A stretch of 59,807 bases of DNA from an uncultured Sulfolobales archaeon (GCA_938017505.1 CALIKV010000007.1:1-59807), one strand, 5' to 3'; positions 25,484-34,540 are shown, counted from the first letter of the stretch. Translations and numbers: made by a program. The notes: a model not told the origin generated them from the sequence alone.

Positions 25484-26857
25484 GTGGACCCGTTCACAAT
25501 ATTGCTTGTAGTTGTCCTCTCAACATTGTCAACAATCCTGTACATATTCATAGGCATACTGCCGGGCACTGATGAAACGGCTACGATGGCTCCCATATTG
25601 CTCACACTGTTGCTTGCAGGCGTAGATCCGTTGCTGGCTCTAGTCTGGTTCGTGGCTAGCATAGCTGCCTTCAAGATGGCTGACAGCATTCCCGTGGCCC
25701 TGGCAGGGATTCCTGGAGGTGTGATGGCCGTGCCACAAGTCCCTGACGCCCTGACGGCTAAGGAGCACGGCCTAGCTGACACCATACTCAGAAAGGGCAT
25801 AGCTGCCAGCGTCGTTGGGCAGTTCGTCGCTTTAGCAACTGCGCTGACCCTCTCCTATTACTTAATGCCTCTGGGTGACTGGCTCAGGGGAACTGACCCA
25901 ATTCTAGGCGTCAACGTGGCCAGGTGGTTCTGGATCCTCTTAGTAGGTCTGCTGGTACTGGCCCTCACTTCGAAGAATAAGTGGTTAGCGTTGATGACGA
26001 TACCGTCGTTCGCACTGGCTGTTCAAGGGCTCAGGGCCGTTTACGGTAAGTCAGTATTCATAAGCTTCTTCCTAGGCATAACTATAGGACCTATGATGTT
26101 CGAGCTCCTCTCAATGCTTCACAAGGAGTTGAGGAGGGCTTACGAGAGAAAAGGCTTCAAGGAGGTGAGGCTGGCCAGGGTCGGCAACATATCCTTAAAC
26201 CCGCTCAAGTTGTTGAGCAAGGAGGAGCTAGCGCAGAGCGGCGTATGGTCGGCGATCACGTCAATCATGGCGACCGTGATGTCCCCTGTAGGTCTGACAA
26301 TACTCATAGGAGATCTCCTCAGAGAAGGCAAGAAGGACAAGGTCAAGGGTTCCATACTGGCATACACTGTTAGGGATGCGATAAAGAATGCCACGTACAT
26401 AGGCGGCACGCTGATACCTCTACTAGTGATAGGACAGCCTACAGGGCCTATGGCCGCTGGTCCAGCGTTGCCGTTCTTCCAGAAGCTGGAGAGCTTGGGG
26501 ATGAGTGCCAGGGACTACATGGTGATGCACTACGACTACGCAACTATAGTGTTCTCGGTGATCGGGGCCTCGCTAATAGCTTTCCTCGTGGCGTACCCGA
26601 TACTTGTCAAGTACTCGAGGAAAATAACGCTGGCGGTCTTCAGGAGAGTACCTGCAGAGGCTCTTTACGGGCTCTTCATAGCAATAGTCTTAATGCTCTC
26701 CTACTACGACGCAAGGCTCTCTGGGATATTCGGGACGCTGGTCATAAGTCTCGTCTCAGGGGCGTTGTGGAGGCTAGGAGTCTCGCTAGGCGTCCTCTTC
26801 ATGACCTTGGTAGCGGCGCCAACGCTTGTTGGATTGCTTGCCGGACTTCCTATATAG
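25484..26857 (+). CDS. Tripartite tricarboxylate transporter TctA-family permease
   Basis: A protein of about 457 residues with 11-12 membrane helices. Family motifs are GILPGTDETATMAPILLTLL, near the N-terminus, and LAGIPGGVMAVPQVPDAL; in TctA proteins these are duplicated glycine-rich gates. Bacterial TctA works with TctB and the periplasmic TctC binder, neither of which is in the window. GTG 25484 is preferred, with GGAGGTG at 25471-25477; GTG 25478 is also in frame. Follows the two-helix protein and the GHL protein, so a solute import and hydrolysis locus is likely. Confidence 0.88.
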   Translation: MDPFTILLVVVLSTLSTILYIFIGILPGTDETATMAPILLTLLLAGVDPLLALVWFVASIAAFKMADSIPVALAGIPGGVMAVPQVPDALTAKEHGLADTILRKGIAASVVGQFVALATALTLSYYLMPLGDWLRGTDPILGVNVARWFWILLVGLLVLALTSKNKWLALMTIPSFALAVQGLRAVYGKSVFISFFLGITIGPMMFELLSMLHKELRRAYERKGFKEVRLARVGNISLNPLKLLSKEELAQSGVWSAITSIMATVMSPVGLTILIGDLLREGKKDKVKGSILAYTVRDAIKNATYIGGTLIPLLVIGQPTGPMAAGPALPFFQKLESLGMSARDYMVMHYDYATIVFSVIGASLIAFLVAYPILVKYSRKITLAVFRRVPAEALYGLFIAIVLMLSYYDARLSGIFGTLVISLVSGALWRLGVSLGVLFMTLVAAPTLVGLLAGLPI

Positions 26858-26978
26858 GGAGCGCCGGACAACACTCGTTTTTCTCCAGTTAACCACACCT
26901 ACAGTAGCTTGAGTTCCCCTAACCGTGTGCTCTGGGCTCTGTTTTTAAGCATTCGTTGGAAACACTATTATCGGTGTC

Positions 26979-27653
26979 TTGATGAGCAGCAGTAACGTCT
27001 CCAGCATAGTTAGGAAACTCATCATGTCCAGGCCCTTCTTTAAGGAGTGCTTGGTCGAGGGCGTGGTTAACTACAGCGCGTTAGCCAGGCTCCTCGCTCG
27101 AGAGCTCGAGTCCATGGAAGTCAGGGCCTCGCACTCAGCAGTTAAAGTAGCTTTGACCAGGATAAGGAGAGATCTACTTAAGTCAGAGGAATCCGTGAGG
27201 TCCAAGCTCAAACACATATTGAGTTCATCAGTACTGCAAGTACAGACAGACCTCAACGTCGTGACTGTGAGGAAGCACTCAATCCTGCTTAAACTGCTGG
27301 ACGTGGCTAAGGTCATGGAGACTTCTAGGTTCTTCCAACTGCTTCAGGGGGTCAACACTTTCACAGTAATCATATCAAGGGAGAACCTCAACGAGCTCTT
27401 GAAACACATAAGCGTGAACGACGTGGTTGAGGTTCTGGAGGGTCAGGCGGCGGTCATACTCATAAGCCCTAGAGAGATCGTTGAGACCCCTGGCGTTGTG
27501 GCGTTTGTAACGTCAACCCTCTACGAAACCAACATAAACATAACACAGATAGTCTCCTGCTATAGTGATACCATAATACTGGTTGACTCAAGCAAGGTCT
27601 CTGAGGCCTTCAGAGCTCTTGAATCTCTGATCAAGTCCATGAGGGCTTCGTAA
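26979..27653 (+). CDS. ACT-domain protein upstream of argG-argH
   Basis: A 224-residue protein. The N-terminal 100 residues are helical and basic and may include a winged-helix region. The C-terminal part from about 150 reads as an ACT ligand-binding domain: GVVAFVTSTLYETNINIT and DTIILVDSSKVSEAFRAL resemble the ACT repeats of aspartokinase. Proteins of this kind can sense an amino acid. It ends 88 bases before argG and is on the same strand; a role as arginine-pathway regulator is inferred from position only. Start TTG 26979 or ATG 26982. Confidence 0.7.
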   Translation: MMSSSNVSSIVRKLIMSRPFFKECLVEGVVNYSALARLLARELESMEVRASHSAVKVALTRIRRDLLKSEESVRSKLKHILSSSVLQVQTDLNVVTVRKHSILLKLLDVAKVMETSRFFQLLQGVNTFTVIISRENLNELLKHISVNDVVEVLEGQAAVILISPREIVETPGVVAFVTSTLYETNINITQIVSCYSDTIILVDSSKVSEAFRALESLIKSMRAS

Positions 27654-27657
27654 GTGT

Positions 27658-27718
27658 TATAAATGTATCAATATTTAATATTTATAATATAAATGTAACA
27701 AAAACACTTATATTGATA
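27658..27718 (+). promoter_or_regulatory. arg operon promoter with repeated motif
   Basis: An AT-rich block before argG carries TATAAATGTATCA (27658-27670) and TATAAATGTAACA (27688-27700), direct copies 30 bases apart, about three helical turns. In addition TATCAATA (27666-27673) and TATTGATA (27711-27718) form an inverted pair. These look like binding sites for a regulator, possibly the upstream ACT-domain protein. The exact TATA box cannot be chosen among several candidates. Confidence 0.45.
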
Positions 27719-27740
27719 TATTTGGTTATTACTTGGCGAT

Positions 27741-28946
27741 ATGTCCATGAAGGCGGTCTTAGCGTATTCAGGAGGGCTGGACACATCGGTGATCCTAAAG
27801 TTGCTTCAGGAAAGGGTGGGGGCTGAGGTTATCACAGTGACCGTTGACGTGGGTCAGCAGGACGATTTCACCGAGATCGAGGGGAAAGCGTATAGGCTTG
27901 GAGCAGTGAAGCACTACACAATAGACGCTAAGATGGAGTTCACGGAGAACTACATTTACGAGGCTGTGAAGGCCAACGCCCTCTACAACGGTTTGTATCC
28001 GCTCTCCTCAGCTCTGGCTAGACCCCTCATAGCCAGTAAGGTGGTTGATGTAGCTCTTAAGGAGGGGGCTGACGCGGTTGTACACGGATGCACGGGCAAG
28101 GGCAACGATCAGGTAAGGTTCGACCTCACGTTCAAGACGCTAGCTCCGCAACTTAAGGTCATAGCCCCAGTGAGGGAGTGGGGGCTGACTAGGGACTGGG
28201 AGATGGAGTACGCTGTGAAGCACGGCATACCGGTAAAGACTAAGGCGTACAGCATTGACGAAAATCTATGGGGTAGGTCTATAGAGGGCGGCGTTCTCGA
28301 GGACCCCCTCACAGAGCCTCCTGAGGACGTCTTCACGTGGACGTCCCCGCCCGGTAAAGCTCCGGACACCCCCACCTACCTCACTATAGAGTTCAGGGAG
28401 GGGGTCCCTATAGGCGTTGATGGGGATAGCATGGACCCAGTAAGTCTCGTGAAGTACCTAAATCACGTGGCTGGGACTCACGGAGTTGGGAGGATTGACT
28501 TAATAGAGGACAGAGTAGTCGGGTTGAAGAGCAGGGAGGTCTACGAGGCGCCTGGAGCCGTGACTCTCATTACGGCTCATAAGGACCTCGAGAGAGCCAT
28601 CCTAACGAAGAGATCGCTGGACTTCAAGGAGATTGCTGACAGTGAGTGGGCTAGGCTCGTGTACCAAGGTCTATGGTTCGAGCCTCTTAGAGAGGCTCTC
28701 AGCACGTTTATAGGGAGCCTGGAGTCGGCTGTCACCGGGGATGTCAGGGTCAAGCTATATAAGGGTGCTCTCAGCGTTGTAGGCAGGGACTCGCCTAACT
28801 CGCTCTACGACTTCGAATCCATATCATACTTCAGAAGCGTGTTCGACCAGAAACTGTCGACGGGTTTCATAGAGCTCTTCGGCCTGCAAGCGGTTAGGGC
28901 TAACAGGAAAAGACTGAAGGGAGGGAGGGTCCAGCAGGTTGTATAG
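27741..28946 (+). CDS. argG: Argininosuccinate synthase
   Basis: Joins citrulline and aspartate using ATP, penultimate step of arginine synthesis. A 401-residue protein of normal family length. The PP-loop AYSGGLDTSVILKLL (about 8-22) binds ATP; the GCTGKGNDQVRFDLT loop and the SIDENLWGRSIEGG segment are diagnostic. Start ATG 27741, or ATG 27747. It overlaps argH by 8 bases, so the two enzymes are translated together. Confidence 0.98.
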   Translation: MSMKAVLAYSGGLDTSVILKLLQERVGAEVITVTVDVGQQDDFTEIEGKAYRLGAVKHYTIDAKMEFTENYIYEAVKANALYNGLYPLSSALARPLIASKVVDVALKEGADAVVHGCTGKGNDQVRFDLTFKTLAPQLKVIAPVREWGLTRDWEMEYAVKHGIPVKTKAYSIDENLWGRSIEGGVLEDPLTEPPEDVFTWTSPPGKAPDTPTYLTIEFREGVPIGVDGDSMDPVSLVKYLNHVAGTHGVGRIDLIEDRVVGLKSREVYEAPGAVTLITAHKDLERAILTKRSLDFKEIADSEWARLVYQGLWFEPLREALSTFIGSLESAVTGDVRVKLYKGALSVVGRDSPNSLYDFESISYFRSVFDQKLSTGFIELFGLQAVRANRKRLKGGRVQQVV

Positions 28947-30288
28947 GAGGAAGTTGCTAGGGCCTATCGATGCAGTTAACTTAGGCTACGTGTCGTCGAT
29001 GGAGGAGGATCGCCAAATAACGCGGGAGGTCATCGAAGTGCTAATAGCGCATGTGGAGGAGCTCAAGACCCTCCACCTAATTCCGGAGCACGTAGCGATC
29101 AAGGTAAGGAATGAGCTAGAGAACCTCCTTAAGGATCCTTCAAGACTTTTTGAGATCCAGGCTGAGGACGTCCATGAAGCGATAGAGATACACCTCAGAA
29201 CGTTGATGGGCCCTGAAGCAGGCTACTTACCCCTAGGCAGGAGTAGGAACGACCATGTGGCAGCAGCCCTCAGACTCAAGGTCAAGAGGGCCTTAGTGGC
29301 TCAGGCCACAGCCCTCCTGAACCTTAGGGAGGTCTTAGTAAACAAGGCTAGGGAGAACCTTGAGACCCTTATGATAGCCTTCACCCACACCCAGCCAGCT
29401 CAAGTAACTACCTTTGCTCACTACCTGACCTACATAGACGAGGTGATATCCACGTACCTGAAAGTAATGCTTGTCGTGCTGGAGGTAGTTGATAAATCAC
29501 CGCTTGGGTCAGGTCCGGCAGTGGGGATCATGACCCCCATTAACAGGGAGAGAATAGCTTCCAACCTACTCAACGGCATAGTTTATAACACCCTAAACGC
29601 CTCCGGCGGCAGGGACTTCATAATGTTCACTATGGCCCTCGACACGTCTCTGCTGACCTTCCTCTCAAGGATTGCCGAAGACCTGATAATCTTCTCCGCA
29701 CCTCAGCTAAGCTACGTCAGGTTGCCAAACGAGCATCTAGCCACGAGCAGCATCATGCCCCACAAGAGGAACCCGGTAACGTTAGAAGTCGCGAGAGCGA
29801 GGGCGGCTGAAGCTATAGGGCATCTCACCACATCCCTAGCGATCACGAAAGGACTCCCCTCAGGCTATAGTCTGGACCTCCAGGAAATAAACAAACACGC
29901 GCTCAAAGTTCTTCAGGACTCTCTGGAGACGATAAGGATCATAACAGACTTGGTGATGGGGTTGGAAGTCAATAGTGAGTCGATAACAAGAGACCTGAAG
30001 AACTACCCGGTACTCACATCAGAGCTGGCCGAGTTAATAGCTATTAAGTCAGGGAGGCCTTACAGAGAGGTCTACGAGGAGATGGCTGAACTCGTGAGGA
30101 ACTCAAAAAACGTGGTCGAACTCTACGAAGGCGTTAAAGCTAAGTACCGGGTGAGTTTAAGTCACGAAGACGCCGTATCGCTAAGACCTGTTAAAGGATC
30201 TACGAACAGCGAGAGCGTTTTGACCTACCTAAATATAGCTGAGAAGGAGATAGAGTTCTACAGGTCAAAACTAATTCAAATACCTTAA
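28939..30288 (+). CDS. argH: Argininosuccinate lyase
   Basis: Splits argininosuccinate to arginine and fumarate. A 449-residue member of the fumarase/aspartase superfamily, with EDVHEAIEIHL, GRSRNDHVAAAL and HTQPAQVTTFAHYL active-site regions and the superfamily signature SSIMPHKRNPVTLE. TTG start overlapping argG by 8 bases. An isoelectric or truncation oddity is not seen. It ends before a convergent aminotransferase gene. Confidence 0.97.
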   Translation: MYRRKLLGPIDAVNLGYVSSMEEDRQITREVIEVLIAHVEELKTLHLIPEHVAIKVRNELENLLKDPSRLFEIQAEDVHEAIEIHLRTLMGPEAGYLPLGRSRNDHVAAALRLKVKRALVAQATALLNLREVLVNKARENLETLMIAFTHTQPAQVTTFAHYLTYIDEVISTYLKVMLVVLEVVDKSPLGSGPAVGIMTPINRERIASNLLNGIVYNTLNASGGRDFIMFTMALDTSLLTFLSRIAEDLIIFSAPQLSYVRLPNEHLATSSIMPHKRNPVTLEVARARAAEAIGHLTTSLAITKGLPSGYSLDLQEINKHALKVLQDSLETIRIITDLVMGLEVNSESITRDLKNYPVLTSELAELIAIKSGRPYREVYEEMAELVRNSKNVVELYEGVKAKYRVSLSHEDAVSLRPVKGSTNSESVLTYLNIAEKEIEFYRSKLIQIP

Positions 30289-30362
30289 GAGACTCACAAT
30301 TAGTCATGGAGTCTAGTTTAGGGTAAAAAGCTGTAACGTTTTACCTGGCTGGTTAGTAGAGC

Positions 30363-30422
30363 TTACTTAGCTCTGCAACCAGGTTTCTTCTCTTCTTTCT
30401 TCCTTGATTCCTTCTTGCTCAT
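30363..30422 (-). CDS. Possible 19-residue Lys/Glu-rich peptide
   Basis: A very short ATG frame in the gap between argH and the convergent aminotransferase. It encodes a basic, charged peptide beginning MSKKESRKKEEKK and ending PGCRAK. Support: GGGGGT about 6 bases before the ATG, and an AT-rich TATA-like box on the same strand at about 30462-30472. Coding cannot be proven at this size; it may be chance. Confidence 0.3.
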   Translation of the reverse strand: MSKKESRKKEEKKPGCRAK

Positions 30423-30494
30423 AGCATACCCCCTAGTAATCATTGCTTCGGGTCGTAAAATAATAAATTACTAGCGTGTCAAGATGTAATTTAA

Positions 30495-31703
30495 TTAATG
30501 TTTTTCTAGTTCCTCCAGGAATTCAGAAACCATCTCCACGCCTCTCTTCAGCTTTTCCTCCGGCTGAGTCACGAACGTTATCCTAAGATGGTTGTTCCCG
30601 TAATCGCCGAAAATAGAACCGGGCAGCATGACTACGGCCTTCCTGTCTGCCAGCTGGTAGGTGAAGTCGATGTCGTTCATGCCGAGCCTCTCTATGTAGG
30701 GCGTCATGTCGGGGAACAGGTACATTGAGGCCGGGGGTCTCCATACCCGAGCTTCAGGCAGGTGCTCCCTGATTGCGTCGTAGAGGGCGTCCCTCCTGGA
30801 CCTATATATAGGGAGCACCTTGCTGAGGTACTTCTCCTTGACCCCGGACGTTAACGCGTAGTACGCGAACCACTGGCCAGGCACTGGAGACGTTATGCTT
30901 AGAAGTCCTTTGATCTTGACGATTTCAGCGACCACCTCCTTAGGCGCGTAGGTGTATCCGAGCCTGAAGCCCGGTATCGCTATATCCTTGGAGAATGAGT
31001 TAATGCTTATCAACTTCTCCATCGTTCTTGAGTACCTCTGAATCCAGACGTGCTCTTCGTCGTAGACCACGTGCTTGTACGCCTCATCGTAGATGAACCA
31101 AACGTCGTTGTCCACGCAGAGATCAGCTATGAGTCTCATTAGATCGTCTCTTAAGACTCTGCTAGTCGGGTTGTCAGGGCTCACAACTATGACTGCTGCC
31201 GTGTTCTTGCTCACTGCGTTCTTCAGGCACTCCTCCTCCGGCTGGAACCCGTTCCCTAAGACTTGCCTACACCTCCTAACTCGCAGGCCATAGAACTCTG
31301 CTAGATCCCAGTAAACACTGTAGGTAGGATCCAGGAGAACCACCTCATCACCGGGGTCCGTCGTCGTTATCAGCGAGAGGTTCATGCCCTCAACACCCCC
31401 GGAAGTAACAACTACGTTCTCAGGATCTACGTCGAAGCCTCCGTACTTCCTCAAATCCTCCTTAATAGCCTCACGTAACTCGTATAGACCCTTAGTTGAG
31501 ACGTACCTGAAATGATTGAAAGGATTCTTAACCAGTCTCTCGTAGAAGTCCTTAATCAGGTTCTCGTCTGGCGGGAGACCGGGCTGACCAGCTGAGTAGT
31601 TGTAGACAACCCTTCCTGACTTAAGCAACTCATCAACTTTAGCAACAAGCCTCCTATGGGGAGAGGGTTTTATTCTAGAGGACCTAGACGAAATCTTCCT
31701 CAA
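30495..31703 (-). CDS. Class I/II PLP aminotransferase
   Basis: A protein of about 402 residues in the aspartate aminotransferase superfamily. Visible are YSAGQPGLPPDENLI, VVTSGGVEGMNLSL, the VVSPDNPTSRVL substrate and cofactor loop, WFIYDEAYKHVVYD, the PLP lysine in SFSKDIAIPGFRLGY and a C-terminal arginine region. Amino acid specificity unknown. I chose TTG 31703, which has GGGGTG 7 bases before it and a TATA-like TTTTTAATT upstream. A longer in-frame start at 31772 would add 23 unlike residues. Stands alone on the minus strand. Confidence 0.9.
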   Translation of the reverse strand: MRKISSRSSRIKPSPHRRLVAKVDELLKSGRVVYNYSAGQPGLPPDENLIKDFYERLVKNPFNHFRYVSTKGLYELREAIKEDLRKYGGFDVDPENVVVTSGGVEGMNLSLITTTDPGDEVVLLDPTYSVYWDLAEFYGLRVRRCRQVLGNGFQPEEECLKNAVSKNTAAVIVVSPDNPTSRVLRDDLMRLIADLCVDNDVWFIYDEAYKHVVYDEEHVWIQRYSRTMEKLISINSFSKDIAIPGFRLGYTYAPKEVVAEIVKIKGLLSITSPVPGQWFAYYALTSGVKEKYLSKVLPIYRSRRDALYDAIREHLPEARVWRPPASMYLFPDMTPYIERLGMNDIDFTYQLADRKAVVMLPGSIFGDYGNNHLRITFVTQPEEKLKRGVEMVSEFLEELEKH

Positions 31704-31839
31704 AGTTAACACCCCGAATAAATTACAAGGCGGAATTAAAAACGCATACTCGATAACGCTCTTAACCAACATTAAGAACGCTACCGAGCTTCACTGGAGC
31801 AGGCAATATATAATTCTTGGTGTCGATATAATATGTTGG

Positions 31840-32100
31840 GTGTATATGATGGGATGCAGGATAGTAGTCGATAGGACTGCTTGCATAGCTTGCGGGGTGG
31901 CACCATCTATCTGTCCCGACGTCTTCGTGTTAGGACAGGATACCGGGAGGAATAGAGTGGTTGATAGGTATAGTGTTGAGACAACGCGGGAAACCTCAAT
32001 AGGGGTGGTTCCAGAGGAGCTGTGTGAATGCGTTAAGCAAGCTGTTGATATGTGTCCTGTCGGCGCTATAAAGATCGAGGCTCAAGACTCAAAACACTGA
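31840..32100 (+). CDS. Ferredoxin-like protein with altered cluster motif
   Basis: An 86-residue small ferredoxin resembling the single-cluster archaeal type. Cysteines lie at 15, 18, 25, 62, 64 and 72. The usual CxxCxxC-x3-CP motif reads C-I-A-C-G-V-Ala-P-S-I-C-P: the third Cys (position 21) is alanine. Cys72 lies in the normal CPVGAI. Cys25 would be free to replace the missing ligand, and an extra CEC (62-64) is present. It probably carries one [4Fe-4S] or [3Fe-4S] cluster; redox partner unknown. Start ATG 31840 or a later ATG at 31849. Confidence 0.88.
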   Translation: MYMMGCRIVVDRTACIACGVAPSICPDVFVLGQDTGRNRVVDRYSVETTRETSIGVVPEELCECVKQAVDMCPVGAIKIEAQDSKH

Positions 32101-32202
32101 AGTGATTGGGCGACCGGACATGTAGTCCCTAAAACAGGTCCATTCCTTCAAGGCGAGGGATCTGCTTAAGTCCATCCCCCCGTGAGGACACTACACCCTT
32201 TC

Positions 32203-33015
32203 TCAAGATATCCTAAGCACTTCTATTTCCGGTTTGTAGTCTTTCAGCTCGTCAGAAAGCCTAGTGACCAGTCTGCTTATGTCCGCTGTTCTTATCGGCA
32301 ATTTAGCGGGTACTAAGTTAATTATTACTTCAGTCCTCCTGGAGTTCATAACCTTCAGTAAGGCGCCCTCTGACTCAACCCTGAACAGAACATCCCTCGC
32401 CACCTCGCTTATCTTAGCCGTGATATCGCTGTAGTTAAAACTGCCTACGTTTATCATCCCGTCGAAGACGTTAAGGACTATCCTGAGCACTACGTTTGGT
32501 TGCCTCGCCTTATAGACGGAGTTTGAGAGGACTGTGTTGGGGACGTATATCTTGTTTCCGAAGACGTCCTCAAGGATAGTGTTGAACGGCGATATCTCGA
32601 GGATCCTACATGTCAGAGGCCTATCAATGCCTGGAAGGTAGACCTCAACCCACGGGTTCCTCCTCAACCTCATTAACTGGATATTTATGTAGGCTGAGAA
32701 CTCGCGAACTTCATTATAGAACAAGAGCAAAGCGAGAATACCCACGACGAACACAACCACGTAAGGGACTAGAGAAGCCGTCAGTATGCCGACAACGCCT
32801 ATGAGGATCGTCACCGCGATCGCTATATCCAATATCCTAATCACTAACCCCTTCGTACCGGCTGATATGACACCCCTCCTAGCAATGCCCGAGACCAACC
32901 ACGAGAAGACGAATCTAAGGGCAGTTGACACAACCACCAGGATCGCTATGCTCAGTAACTCATTAATAGTTAACGGGAACTCGAACGGGAGCTCTATGAG
33001 TAGATTACTTGCCAT
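32203..33015 (-). CDS. MscS-family mechanosensitive ion channel
   Basis: A 270-residue protein with three N-terminal helices (about 18-38, 60-82 and 85-105), then the MscS beta domain, marked by PFNTILEDVFGNKIYVPNTVLSN, and an alpha/beta cytosolic end. This fits MscS channels, which relieve osmotic stress by opening under membrane tension. The gene lies 9 bases after a TrkA/RCK-type protein gene on the same strand, a pairing that suggests ligand-regulated gating, which is inference. Confidence 0.88.
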   Translation of the reverse strand: MASNLLIELPFEFPLTINELLSIAILVVVSTALRFVFSWLVSGIARRGVISAGTKGLVIRILDIAIAVTILIGVVGILTASLVPYVVVFVVGILALLLFYNEVREFSAYINIQLMRLRRNPWVEVYLPGIDRPLTCRILEISPFNTILEDVFGNKIYVPNTVLSNSVYKARQPNVVLRIVLNVFDGMINVGSFNYSDITAKISEVARDVLFRVESEGALLKVMNSRRTEVIINLVPAKLPIRTADISRLVTRLSDELKDYKPEIEVLRIS

Positions 33016-33024
33016 CCTATTGAT

Positions 33025-33705
33025 TCACCCTTTAAAGACCTCAGATATCACGTTGACGTCCGAGGTCCTGGCCAGTACGTATATTAAGTGACCCTCCTTA
33101 ATGACTTCATCCTTAGTGGGGACGTAGAGCTTCGTCCCGTCAAAGACGAACAACACCTTGACGTCATCAGGCAGCTGAATCTCGTCAATCCTCTTGTTGA
33201 CGACCCTATCAGTGCCTGAGATCGTCAGGCAGTAGACCTTGAGGTCGTCCGTCTCCCCGATGAGTTTGGGCTGTAGGAGTGTCTGCAGGTATATCTTGAT
33301 GAAGTTGCTTATCAAGGCTGGGACTATGAAGGGAGTTCCTAACTCAAGTTTTGATAGAACTTCCCCAACCCTTATATTCTTAACCCTAGCCAACCTGACG
33401 GCGGAGCCGTAATGCCTAGCTATCGTCAGAGCGAACACGTTAACCTCATCGTGGTCGGTCAGGGCCAAGACAGCGTCGAACTCGTTAAACGGGATTATCG
33501 ATGAAAGTTGGGTCTCGTAAAGCGATATATCCCTCGCATCCCCCCTAATCACGATGACGTCAAACTCCTTACTCAGCTCCTCAGCCCTCTCAGGATCTAT
33601 CTCGATGATGGCTATCTCACTCTTCTTCAACTCTCTTTCGGCATCGAAGGCCTTAAGCAACTCCTGTGTCACAGGCCCCCCGCCGATTATCAAGATCTTC
33701 ATCAC
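33025..33705 (-). CDS. TrkA-family NAD-binding (RCK) regulatory protein
   Basis: A 226-residue cytosolic protein. Residues 1-135 form a Rossmann (TrkA-N) domain: MKILIIGGGPVTQELLKAF, with acidic IIEIDPERAEELSKEFDV and VIRGDARD. The third glycine of the GxGxxG motif is Thr, which is uncommon. Residues 140-226 form a TrkA-C domain. Such proteins control K+ channels by nucleotide binding. No Trk/Ktr membrane subunit is in the window; its neighbour is MscS. Start GTG 33705 or ATG 33702. Confidence 0.9.
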   Translation of the reverse strand: MMKILIIGGGPVTQELLKAFDAERELKKSEIAIIEIDPERAEELSKEFDVIVIRGDARDISLYETQLSSIIPFNEFDAVLALTDHDEVNVFALTIARHYGSAVRLARVKNIRVGEVLSKLELGTPFIVPALISNFIKIYLQTLLQPKLIGETDDLKVYCLTISGTDRVVNKRIDEIQLPDDVKVLFVFDGTKLYVPTKDEVIKEGHLIYVLARTSDVNVISEVFKG

Positions 33706-33810
33706 TACACCGAGAATATCTAACTATCTGCCCTTAAATAATCAGTTGACCCCCTCTAAAGCCATCGTAAGACTTCCGTATATCAGATCTGGGTGTGACT
33801 GAAAACACGC

Positions 33811-34509
33811 CTACCTGCGTCTGAGCGTAGCGTCTTTTAAGTAGCCGTCCATTAGATTCAACGACCTATCCATTAAATCAAGGAGCCTTGGGTCATGCGT
33901 TACTATTACCACCGTGGTTTTAAAGTCCTCCCTTATCTTTCTAAATAGATCTACGACCTTCAACGCGGTGCTCCAGTCGAGATTCGCTGTGGGCTCGTCC
34001 GCTAGAAGGACTGAGGGCGTCATCACTAAAGCCCTCGCGATGGCCACTCTCTGTTTCTCACCACCGCTTAAGTGCTTCGTCCTGGCGTCTATCTTGTTCT
34101 GAAGTCCTATGTACTCCAGCACGTCTCTCACCCTCCTCAGCCTCTCCTCCCTATCAACCCCGGCTACGAGCATGGGTATCTCAACGTTCTCAAAGACCGT
34201 GAACTCGTCGATGACCCCGTAGTCTTGAGGTATGTAACTAACTACCGTGTTTCTAATCATGGCCAGTCCGTTCTCGTCAAGCATATTCAGGTTGTAGCCG
34301 TCTACGATGACCTCACCTCTATCCGGTCGCACGAGACCTGCTATGAGCTTGAGGAGGGTTGTCTTCCCAGAGCCACTGGGTCCGTGGATCCCTATCATCT
34401 CCCCCTTCATGAACGCGGCGTTGATATTCCTCAATATGACTACCTTATTGTTGCCCTCGTCGAACGTTTTCCACACGTCCTTCAGGAGGACGACGACGCT
34501 CACTCTCAC
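33811..34509 (-). CDS. ABC transporter ATP-binding protein (MacB/LolD/FtsE type)
   Basis: A 232-residue nucleotide-binding subunit. Walker A IHGPSGSGKTTLLKLIAG, signature HLSGGEKQRVAIARAL, Walker B VLLADEPTANLDW and H-loop VTHDPRLLDL are intact; the pattern is that of ATPases serving FtsX-like permeases. GTG start at 34509 or 34503. It is the last gene of a minus-strand run with an OPT-like transporter and an FtsX-like permease, and likely energises that permease. Confidence 0.93.
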   Translation of the reverse strand: MRVSVVVLLKDVWKTFDEGNNKVVILRNINAAFMKGEMIGIHGPSGSGKTTLLKLIAGLVRPDRGEVIVDGYNLNMLDENGLAMIRNTVVSYIPQDYGVIDEFTVFENVEIPMLVAGVDREERLRRVRDVLEYIGLQNKIDARTKHLSGGEKQRVAIARALVMTPSVLLADEPTANLDWSTALKVVDLFRKIREDFKTTVVIVTHDPRLLDLMDRSLNLMDGYLKDATLRRR

Positions 34510-34540
34510 ACCTCGATTAATAAAGTATGTTTAGAGAGTG

